Assembly: GCA_032209605.1 (NCBI GenBank)
Contig: JASFXZ010000035.1
Location: forward strand, 6,301,748 to 6,365,747
Length of the DNA: 64,000 nucleotides
Direction of reading: 5' to 3'
DNA from: Mactromeris polynyma
Taxonomy: Eukaryota > Mollusca > Bivalvia > Venerida > Mactridae
Below, piece after piece: positions 48,577-58,134 of the stretch (position 1 is its first letter; the number at the start of each line of letters is the position of its first letter). Both the position numbers and the translations under genes were made by a program. Below the pieces are notes generated by a model. The model was not told the DNA's origin and made no database searches. It worked only from the letters and a program-made list of their open reading frames with translations.

Positions 48577-49223
48577 TACTTAAGGACTTTGAAAACGCAC
48601 GCTTTGGATATGTGTGTTTTCACAACGAAAGCACTTACTATATGATTATATTCATACACGTTAGTTGTAACCTATTCATTGCCGCCATTTAGACACCAAC
48701 ACATTTAAAATTGATTGAGTAATAACGTAATTATCGCACGATAAAGACCGTGCTCCAAAAATCGAAAGTAACACTTTTGCCGGCTGCTTGTGATTAGATT
48801 GCAACTGTCAACATGACGAAAATTCGTGGTTACTGAAAAAACATCCACTGAAATTTCATGCAAACCATTTTCAATTATAAAAACAATTCATTAATATCAT
48901 TGGTTACACTACTTGTGTAACTTTTATAAACCCCTTTCATAAATCCCTGATCTGATGAATAAATCACTACAATTGGTGCATCGTCATGTTGACAGTTGCA
49001 ATCTAATCACAAGTAGCCGGCAAAAGTGTTACTTTCGATTTTTGGAGCACGGTCTTTATCATGCGATAATTTCGTTATTACTCAATCAATTTTAAATGTG
49101 TTGGTGTCTAAATGGCGGCAATGAATAGGTTACACTTAACGTATATGAATATAATCATATAGTAAGTGCTTTCGTTGTGAAAACACACATATCCAAAGCG
49201 TGCGTTTTCAAAGTCCTTAAGTA
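48577..49223. mobile_element. 647-bp MITE with 243-bp terminal inverted repeats and TA duplication
   Basis: Starts TACTTAAGGACTTTGAAAAC and ends with its reverse complement. The arms 48577-48819 and 48981-49223 differ at about six positions. The 161-bp centre has no coding capacity. It is flanked by TA on both sides (48575-48576 and 49224-49225). Removing the element plus one TA restores an uninterrupted LINE reading frame (VILKY-VYNTLL), which proves both the insertion and the TA target duplication. The TA target suggests the Tc1/mariner-pogo supergroup. Confidence 0.93.
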
Positions 49224-49225
49224 TA

Positions 49226-50720
49226 TTTTAATATCACATTGTCACACTCAGCCGAGTTAATTCGAAGCCAATATTTGATTATACGTATTTTTCTTGTTAA
49301 TAATAACGGTAAGCGTCCACACTCGCTATACAATGCATACTTATTTGTCGTTTGTTTAACTCGTAACAGTCGTTTACAATATTTCCTTTGGATGCGTTCT
49401 AATATTTCGGCACTACTCGATCCCCAGACTTCACATGAATAGTTCAAGATTGAACATACGTATGAATCAAAAAGATTAAAAGCAATATCAATTGGAGTTT
49501 CGATGTTTTTTGTTAGAGACATTAACGCTCCCATGGATCTAATTGCTCTATCGGCGAGTATTTTTATCCCATGTGTATACGAATTACCGCTTGAAAGCGT
49601 AAATCCAAGGTAATTGAACATTTTTACAACTTCGATGGCTTGACCATTGTATGTCCAATGTTCATCATCGCGCAGATTTCCTCCTTTATGAAACACAACT
49701 ATTTTCGTTTTGTCAACATTTACTGTTAAATCCCACTTCTCACAATAATTCATGAGTTGATCTAGTGATCTTTGTAATCCGTCACGTGATTCACTTAAAA
49801 TAGCTGCAGCGTCTGCAAACATCCGAAGGTATATGTTATTCCGTCAAATGTATTTTCTTGGAGTGAGTTTTCTATGTCGTTTAAAAACAGTGAGAATAAT
49901 ATCGGCGAGTTGATTTCTCCTTGTAATAATCCGATGTCACTATTGAAGAAATCTGATAAATTTCCCAAATGTTTTACTGCTGATTTGATATTGGAATACA
50001 TTGATCGAATTAGTCGCAATAGTTTCCCATCGTTTCCAATTTTGATAAGTTTGTACCACATGTATGATCTGTTTATAGTGTCAACTGCACGTTTTAGGTC
50101 TACGAATGCTACATATAATCGTTTCTTTTTATTCAAAAACGTTTCAATCAATGAATTTAAAATGAATATTGCATCCACGGTGCTATGATTCTTCTTAAAT
50201 CCAAACTGTGCTTCAGTAATGATGTCATTCTCCACGGACCAGCGCTTAAGTCTATTATGGATAACTGTCGACAGTAATTTGCAAAACAACTAATAAGCGT
50301 TATACCACGGTAATTCGATGGTGTTGACTTCGAGCCTTTTTTAAGCACAGGAATGATAACTCCGGTCGACCAGAGTGCTGGATAGTCTCCCCTTTCTAGT
50401 ATTACATTGAATAGCCGTTCAATATAAGGCATAAATAAGTCAATACAATCAATAAGATATTCACTAAGTATTTCGTCGACTGAACATGCCTTACCAGTTT
50501 TTAAACATTTTGTTGCATTGAGGATTTCTTCTCTTGTAATTTGCGCGTTCAATGCACTATAAATAGGATCGGTCAGTGAGTCTGAACTTAGGTCGTATTC
50601 ATGTAGAGCATCTCTAGTTTCATCGTCTTTTTCGATATTGTTTGATGACGATAACTCTTTAAAATAGTTATATAGCTCCTCGGCATTCACTTCAGAGTTA
50701 TATATATTCGCAATTTCAAA
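49226..50720 (-). pseudogene. LINE reverse transcriptase, inactive copy
   Basis: Three overlapping minus-strand frames, 50690-50157, 50289-49795 and 49822-49226, form one RT. In order: ALNAQITREEILNATKCLKT, GVIIPVLKKGSKSTPSNYRG (fingers), EAQFGFKKNHSTVDAIF, YVAFVDLKRAVDTI (first catalytic D), GLLQGEINSPILFSLFLND, then FADAAAIL in place of the usual YADD/FADD box, followed by the thumb and C-terminal NYSCEVWGSS. Two frameshifts (about 50270 and 49810) and loss of the second aspartate of the catalytic pair make it non-functional. It continues at 48015-48574 after a MITE insertion. The endonuclease part may be 51690-52073, separated by a second LINE. Confidence 0.88.
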
Positions 50721-50723
50721 TAT

Positions 50724-51370
50724 TGGTGTAAAATTAAAAATATTGATAATATCATCATTAAAACGATGTACAAACAGGAGCTTAATGACTGTAATAATAA
50801 TAAAATTAATTGGTTGTCTAATGTGAAAACTATGCTGTGTAAATATGGTTTTAACGATTGGTTTGATAGCACATTGGATTTAAGCCCCCTTCTGTATATA
50901 TTTAAACAGCGAGTTGTAGATTGTTTTATACAAGAATTGCAAGCTAAGATACAAACCTCTCCGTCTTTAGACCTTTATAAATAAATTAAGGTCAACTTTG
51001 AATACGAAAAATACCTAGATATGATACCCAATGATTTGAAATATTTTGCGACAAGAGTTCGCCTATCAGCACATTCTTTAAGAAGTCAGACTGGTAGATA
51101 TGGTCCTAATAGAATTCCAAGAGATGAACGATTATGTTTATATTGTAACACTAGAGACATTGAGGACGAGTTTCATTTTGCTTGTATATGCCCATGTTAT
51201 AGAGAAATTCGAAAAACAAGTTTTTAACGCCATACTTCACAAGAAGACCGTCTATTTTTAAATTTATAGAACTTGTTAACTCGGCATCCGACAAATCGAT
51301 TTTAATAAACTTTGCTAAATACATTAATTAAGCATTCACTAGCAAAGAGGAATTCTGTACAAATAATTAA
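50724..51370 (+). pseudogene. Second LINE C-terminal fragment, opposite strand
   Basis: Plus strand: MYKQELNDCNNNKINWLSNV and LYIFKQRVVDCFIQELQAKI, a stop, then the frame at 51021 with RVRLSAHSLRSQTGRYG and zinc knuckle CLYCNTRDIEDEFHFACIC. This is the same domain arrangement as 48015-48574 but a different lineage (QTGRYGPNRIPRDER versus ETGRHTNVPREN). It lies head-on inside the minus-strand LINE, so it probably inserted there. Confidence 0.75.
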
Positions 51371-51689
51371 TGTTTAATAGCTGTTGCTTGTCTCGACCTC
51401 ACCACGACAAGTGCATTTATTGTTTAAGTGTTATAATGGTATAATTAAGCAATTAAAACTGTTCAATTACTAGAAAACACAAATATCATATTTAATTTTG
51501 TGCTTTGCACTATAGGTCATAAGTGCTCAAAGTGTCCAGATATTTAGAAAGAACAGTGAATTTGGCCAATTCTCGCGTAATACGAAAGAAATGGCTTCCA
51601 ATTTGAAAATTACGTCCATGGTTATGTGAAGAATAGCAGTCTAATAAGACTTGTATCACATAAGATTTTAGTGTTTTTATTCAAAATAA

Positions 51690-52073
51690 AGACAGTGTGG
51701 TGCTCTGCAGGTAACATAAATCGTGTAATATGAGAATTTAAATAACATTTGTGTCAAAGAACTTGTTAAATTATCAATGTCTTTAATATTATTTACATCC
51801 CCTGTAAGTGATAACATATGTTCATTTATGGTGAGTAATAACTCTTTAAAATCAGTTATTTTATTATCATCCCATTTTATGTAGCTTTCATCGGAGCTGT
51901 CTTTATGTATCTTATCACACAAAGACGACTGTTTTCTTATAAGACTAAACTCGATACCTGAATGGTCAGATAGTTCAGAAGGATCCAAATTTGTAAAGTT
52001 TGTGATAAATGTAATGTCACCTGCGCTAGCGAGTAAAAAATCCACAGTACTTGAACCGTTTATAGTCCGATTT
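51690..52073 (-). pseudogene. LINE endonuclease C-terminal fragment
   Basis: The minus strand reads STVDFLLASAGDITFITNFT and then LSDHSGIEFSL. The SDH motif and preceding VDF match the end of an APE-type LINE endonuclease. The remainder (IKWDDNKITDFKELL) resembles the linker before RT. It ends abruptly at 52073, where a dispersed repeat begins. It is plausibly the 5' part of the same element as 49226-50720. Confidence 0.7.
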
Positions 52074-52160
52074 ATAACCCGGTATGTACTAGCCCTGATT
52101 GAACGTACGTACGCATTGAACGTACGATGAATAATTAATTCGGCGGGCGTAAACATTAAT
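52074..52160. repeat. Dispersed repeat, second copy
   Basis: Contains both segments described for 47087-47326, but here directly abutted, and it truncates the LINE endonuclease fragment. It includes an internal near-duplication of TTGAACGTACG. Confidence 0.6.
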
Positions 52161-53960
52161 TGCACCGTATTGTAAAGACTGCATTTAATTGTTTCGATCA
52201 AACAGGAGTAGTAGCAAACTAGGGTTCATGGAGGTGGTTCCAGTGGTTCCAGTCCCAAACCTAGACCAAAGTCAAGGTCATAGCTACGTCACCCCACAAA
52301 GTCATATTACCAGTTTTCCCGCATCGCTGGATTCGCGCGCATTGATAAAGATCACCAGTTTTCCCGCGCCATCCATTTTATTTTGCCGCGCATTGATTCG
52401 TCATAGATTTTGTAGTTGGGTCAAGGTCGACTCTATGTCATACATTTTAGTAGGTCAAGGTTATGATTACAGTGGAGGTCAATCTACGTCATCTGTTCAA
52501 GGTCGGACAAGTCAGGACATATCCGATAACGCGTATATAATGCACTCTTTTTAGGATCAATGCACTCTTTTTAGGATCATTTCCACAGTATGGCACAAGC
52601 ACAGCTCGAGTTTACTGAAGAAACCTTAGCTTATTTTAAAGAAAACGGACTTGAAAGTGTTCATGCAGTGGTCTCCTGTTTTACAACATATTTGTTGTAA
52701 ATTAAATGATAAACTCACGCTTTTTGTGAAAAAGACAGAACATTCCTGTTACATTGTATTGAAGAAAGGATCACTACAGACAGAACTCCGCATTAAACTT
52801 AGTTACTCTACGTAGTTGGCCGAGGTTTTCGAATGGCGTTTCAATCTCCTACGCAGAATATCCCAGCTTCCATTTAAGCTTGACCACATTTAAATAATTT
52901 TAAGATAATTTTAATATTTCATGCAAGTGAATACATTTGTGTAACATAAATTATGTTGTTTTCAGAATGTTCATGTTTGGCTGTGCTCAGTAAGTGAAAA
53001 GTTATGGCCCTTGACTTAGTTAAAACATAGCCTACAGAGTATGCAATCTTGCGTCACTCATATCTCCTAACATATATGAGCCAGTGTCATAAGACTTTTC
53101 ATGAATGTTCACCAACCTGTATTGTTGTGCACCTGGGGTTTCATGTATGGTTACGCCCAGTAAGTGCAAAGTTATGGCCCTTGACTTATCACCATAATCA
53201 GTACAGTTGTTCACTTGGTAATTTTGATATCCATTCACAAACTATGATCAGAATAATAGCATTTGCTTTTGTGACAAAGGCTGCAAGTGGGGGCAAAGTT
53301 GGTATAGAAAAGTTGTCTGCTCTTCATCTTCAATACCAATGATTAGATTTCAACAAAACTTCACAGGATTTTTCGGTATCGAGTCTAGTTGTGCTTAAAG
53401 TCACCATGTTCTGGTCAGATGTTTTTTGACTGAGTTGCAATGTTTGCAGTATTTTTACTTTTAATCCTATAAACTGTAAATAGCACTTACATTTTTATAC
53501 CATTCCTACTTCTATGTTTTTAAATTCTTGGCTATACTTTTACCTCTTTTAACTATTCTTAGCGGCTTGATACGCAATATTGTCCAAGTCCTCGCGAGAG
53601 GTTCAACAACAAAGATAGATTGACAGAGAGAATAGTAATCAGTAATTAATTGTATAACCACTATTATCAGTAGAACAAAGTTTCTTTTAAAAAATGCAGC
53701 TGTATTCCTGCATGACCCTGTCACCCTCAGATGTGAAAACTAGGACTTCATAATTACCCTCAATTATAACAGTTGAGTGAAAACACTGCCTTCCATGACT
53801 TTTCATCCCCATTTTGGAGATGAATAGTCTAAGCAATGTGTTATATATGGAGAAGGCTCACCCGTAGTTAAATACATGCATTAGTACTGAGACTAAAGGA
53901 ATAATAGGGGTGATAATATAAAATGATATTTATAAATATAACGATAAATCTAATTTATAA
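52161..53960. other. Intergenic, repeat-derived
   Basis: No gene. There is a perfect 20-bp tandem duplication at 52541-52580 (TGCACTCTTTTTAGGATCAA, second copy ending T). The phrase AGTTATGGCCCTTGACTTA occurs twice (about 53003 and 53173), showing a duplicated dispersed repeat. The 121-codon frame at 52189-52554 has no domain. Confidence 0.45.
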
Positions 53961-54094
53961 GTAGAGCTTGTAAAATCTCATTAGAGCTTGTAAAAGCTCA
54001 GTAGAGCTTGTAAAAGCTCAGTAGAGCTTGTGTTTATCATGTTGTAAAAAACGACTTCTAAATAAAGTTCACTTGATTTGACTTGACTTGATAT
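53961..54094 (+). repeat. 3' end of a retroposed element with 20-bp repeats
   Basis: Three and a half 20-bp units (TAGAGCTTGTAAAAGCTCAG) run from 53961 to 54030. They are followed by AATAAAG near 54060 and a (TTGACT)n-like tail to about 54092. A poly(A) signal followed by a short simple repeat resembles the 3' end of CR1/L2-type LINEs or their SINEs. Confidence 0.5.
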
Positions 54095-54429
54095 AAGTAT
54101 TTCTAATACTTCTAAAATGTATTTAAGTACAATGTATAATTCTTGAAATTTCGCTGAAAAATGCATACAAATAAGTGAACATATATATATATCAAACTGA
54201 TTACGTTAATTAAATTGCCTTAAATTACTTTTAAAGCTATATTTGATGTTCAGTCACTTAACAAACTTTTAGTGCAGCTTCTTTTGATTTTAATTTATTT
54301 CAAAAGTAAAAGTTTGCATTGTTTGTTCAAATGTGGTATGAAATTATACATTGTTCTGTCAAACTATTTATTTAATTTGACATTGTATAATTCTATTTTA
54401 ACAAGCAATACTTCATAGTCACTTCTTAT

Positions 54430-54447
54430 CCCCCCCCCCCCCCCCCC
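54430..54447. repeat. Poly(C) run of 18
   Basis: A homopolymer of 18 C. The exact length is unreliable in most sequencing technologies. Confidence 0.9.
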
Positions 54448-55874
54448 GTTAGAGTGGGGACATAAACATGCTTATATACACTACTCAGCACTATAATCAG
54501 TTACTTAGCTGTGACATTAAACTAGATGTTGTTGTTCAAACAGAAATAAGGAGATTTATTCAAATATAACTTTTACACATGGTGGTTGAAACGTGGTAAT
54601 AATTGGGGATTATTTTTTACCATGCCGAGTAGTGCATGTGTATCATATACATCATAGGTATATGAAATCATCAATTTATTTATTTGTTTTTTGCTTGACT
54701 AGGGATCAAAACATTATTTATCTAATCTGAAAATATTGACTTTTATCACCAATATTGAAAGGATGTACCTTGGAGTCCCACTGGGCCAGAGTCTGTTGAT
54801 AAGGAGACTAGAGATGCTTGATTAAGGGAGGCACAGTGGTTGTTTATTAAATCACATCATTCTTAACAAGTAAAAAGGTGTTGATTAAATCACACTGTTA
54901 TTTAACATGAAGATAAAGGAATTTTGATCTAAAAATTAACAATCTGATTTTAGAATTAAATCATATTAATAATGTAATTCACACAAATTTGATTATACTG
55001 AAAGTGGGGGTGAAAAGTCTAGGGTCTATCAAAATTGGGGGGTGAAAGGTTTTTAGGGAAGAAATGAAGTATGAGCAAACTTCTTCTGCAATATGTTTTC
55101 TCATTTATAACCCTATTACACAGCACTCATCCCCCTTCAGGCATTTAAGGCTCAACCTTCGTGGCAGCTGTCTTACTCCACACCACAACACTCTTGTAGC
55201 CAGGTTGTTAACCTTTCATAAAGTTTATAAGTACATTGGCTGGGAATATATACAGGTGTAGATAGGAATTTACTTGGTACGCCTGAGGTTAATTCAACGC
55301 AAATACATGATCCCTGAGTCAGGATCTCTGACACATTTGGTTATCCGTTAGAAACAGGGTAGAATTACGCACCACGTCAGTTAATTAGTGAGTGACGTGG
55401 TTGGCGATTAAGGTTATGGCTTTCGGGATTGGTCAGTATTGCCCGAAATACAGTAAGAAAGATACTGATAATATCCGCGCACGAAGGAATAATGAGAGTC
55501 GGTCTTGGGAGCTCTGAGAAACCAGTCATGTTAACATCAAGAAGTTATAGAAAAACAGTAAGATTAAAGTTTGAGATTGAAGTTGGGAACTTATTAATAG
55601 GTGTGGACTTTTACTTACCGTAGTTATCAATAGTATTAACTCTGTGGTACGTTGTAATTGGATTATACGTATGTATGTAATAAAAGTGTGTAAACCTATT
55701 GGACTTGGTCATTTACTATTAAGTGTGAACAACGCAAGATATACATATTACCTAAACTCGGAATTCCGGAACCTTAATTCCCTACATGTTGTCATTACGG
55801 CACAACCACAACAGAGAACAATATCTAAGAATATACACAAGGTAATATCTGTTGCAGAATCGGTATTCACAAGG
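54448..55874. other. Intergenic, no gene seen
   Basis: AT-rich with no recognisable gene. About 55120-55165 holds a short body fragment of the SINE described at 55875-56050 (GGCATTTAAGGCTCAACC). Confidence 0.45.
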
Positions 55875-56050
55875 TAATACTCTTCCTCATTTAGGCATTT
55901 TAGGCTCAACCACTGTGTGCTGGCAAACACCGTTGCCACCATTTAAGTAATTCAAGGGGAAAAACTGGACCCAATAGTGGACTTGAACCAAAGACCTCCT
56001 AAATACTAGTACGGCTTTATACCAGGTGGCCGCCTAACCTCACACTACTA
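55875..56050 (-). repeat. tRNA-derived SINE
   Basis: The minus strand has a perfect B-box GGTTCAAGTCC (plus-strand 55979-55989) and a tRNA-like head, then a body ending in GAGCCTAAAATGCC. A body-only relative follows at about 56060-56150 and another at about 55125-55165, so three pieces of one family lie within 1 kb. Confidence 0.65.
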
Positions 56051-56150
56051 CACATCTCCCTCTTCCAGCATTTGAGGCTCAATCGTCAGACACCTCTGCC
56101 ACATATAAGTAATTCTAGGAGAAAACATGTACCCAATGTAGGGCTAGAAA

Positions 56151-57503
56151 TGCTTTTTACACACATAATACATAATACAAATGTAATGACTCTTTTTATC
56201 GTTTCAGGTTTTCAGGATATATTCACAAGATGCTTCATAAAAGTCAACTCGGGTACAAAAAGAAATAGGCTGTAAATTACAAACAGTGGTCAACAAGTCA
56301 TAAAATACTTCTTGGAAAATACTCTTGAAGTTTTCCTTGTACCTTCTTAATACACTTACCATTTTGTTACTGAAATAATTACAATCTGTGATTGACTAAG
56401 TAAATCAAAGGACTGAAGGTTCTGAGAGGCGCTTCCAGGGCACGTTTTCTATAATATTTGAAGGTGATTATTTTCAATAATCATCTTCCTATGCCATCCA
56501 TCCGCTCTCTTCTTGGAATTAACCCCATCACACACTCATGCTTGATCGATATATAGTTCCAGAAAATTCTATAAAGGAATTAGACTCGAAAACCTTCTAA
56601 ACTGTTTTCGATAATCAGTTGAATATGGACATCTGGGTTTTTGGTATATAATTGAGAAATATTCTGTACTATCAAGAAAAAAATAAGAGATATTAATGCG
56701 CTAGGAAATTCATAGACCAAAAAGTTGTCCCATAATGACACCTTTAAAAGTTTTGACAATGTACACTGTCGATATTATAAACGGTATGGAGTGAAACAAA
56801 GTAGTGTAACAGTCTGGTTGTTATGTAACTCCATAGGTATTAACATGATGAACTCAAGTAACCTGACCCATTCCAGATGGAATATAGTGCAGTAATAAAT
56901 CTCAATGAAATGATTCAGTCTTCAACTTTAAAAACATAGTGTTACTTTACAATTGTAAAATAACAATACGTTTGTATATAGCTGTAGTATATCACTATAT
57001 GACTTTCAGTAATTATGCATACATAACCATCAACTTGTTTTTGTGAGGGCTAAATGGGATTAACAAATAATACTAAGAATGACAATTTTATGTATACAAC
57101 GCAAAGTTTACGCTGTTAATTGTTTCAGAATCAAGACTCCCATTCATGCCAAAAAGTCTAAATCTCAACCGTTGAGGCCGATAATATCCCAATTGATCAG
57201 GCCGAAACGCCTACTTGTTAAGCCCCACCCACTAAGTACTATATTGACTATAGGTTACGCTGTGACGCCTACTTTTTAAGCCCCTCCCCGTTGACCCGGT
57301 GTTGATGGAAACAGGCATGCTTAGTTGTTGGCATTTAAGTTTTCAGTGCGTTTGACGTATGAAATTAGAAGTGCTCATGTACGTGTAACTTACAGACTAC
57401 TGTAGATTGCAAGGATAATAAAAATCTATTTTCGGTAAATTATTTCCGTATCGTCAAGAATTCTAGTATCGTTCTTGGATTTTTTGCCTCTTTAGTTTAC
57501 ATA
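56151..57503. other. Intergenic, no gene seen
   Basis: No recognisable gene. Short frames such as 57079-57279 show no domain. Confidence 0.4.
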
Positions 57504-57511
57504 CAATGACA

Positions 57512-57657
57512 CAAAGGGGGTCGGCACGTTAAGGAAATGACCTCAAACAGACATCCAAGTCAAAATAATCATACCATTTAATGATATTACATGGTATGAT
57601 TGATTTTGACTTGGATGTCTGTTTTAGGTCATTTCCTTAACGTGCCGACCCCCTTTG
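57512..57657. mobile_element. 146-bp hAT-type MITE with 8-bp target duplication
   Basis: Almost entirely two inverted arms of about 65 bp, starting CAAAGGGGGTCGGCACG and ending with its reverse complement. Flanked by perfect 8-bp direct repeats CAATGACA (57504-57511 and 57658-57665). An 8-bp duplication and a CA-starting TIR are hallmarks of the hAT superfamily. The arms are nearly perfect, so the insertion is recent. No coding capacity. Confidence 0.9.
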
Positions 57658-57839
57658 CAATGACACAGACGGAAACCTGTGCATTTGGCCTTCCCATGTT
57701 TTGAGAGGAACCAGAATATTCATGCTAATTCTGTCTTGACATCGGCTTTATGATTGCAAAGAAATTACCATTTACAGTGTTTATTGTGGCATATGTACGG
57801 TGGCACAGAGGTGACATGTGTATGTTTTTATTTATCTCC

Positions 57840-57970
57840 TGCGCACGACATACTAAGTCGTGCGCACGACTTAATTATCTCGTGCGCACGACATAGTAAG
57901 TCGTGCGCACGACATAGTATCTTGTGCGCACGACTTAGTATCTTGTGCGCACGACTTAGTATGTTGTGCG
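57840..57970. repeat. Cluster of GTGCGCAC palindromes
   Basis: Six copies of the palindrome CGTGCGCACG or TGTGCGCACG (the first partial), 21-28 bp apart, joined by ACTTAGTAT, ACATAGTA or ACTTAATTAT linkers. Each copy can pair with itself or a neighbour. Confidence 0.85.
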
Positions 57971-58134
57971 GTAAAGGGTCATCTCGGCCCACTTACAGTC
58001 TCGGCCCGGTCCGACTCGTCCCGGTCCGACTCGGCCCACTTTTGAAGTGCAATGAATAGGCAAAGTTGTTCACACATTCCGGATGAACCTTCTTTCGTAG
58101 CTATGAAAGTCCGTAGCCACGAAAGTATAGTCGC

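Noticed and set aside
47087..52160. The direct repeats at 47087-47148 and 52098-52160 as LTRs of a 5-kb retrotransposon
   Set aside because: They are only about 62 bp, flanking parts are rearranged in opposite orientation, and the interior is LINE fragments in both orientations with no gag, protease or integrase.
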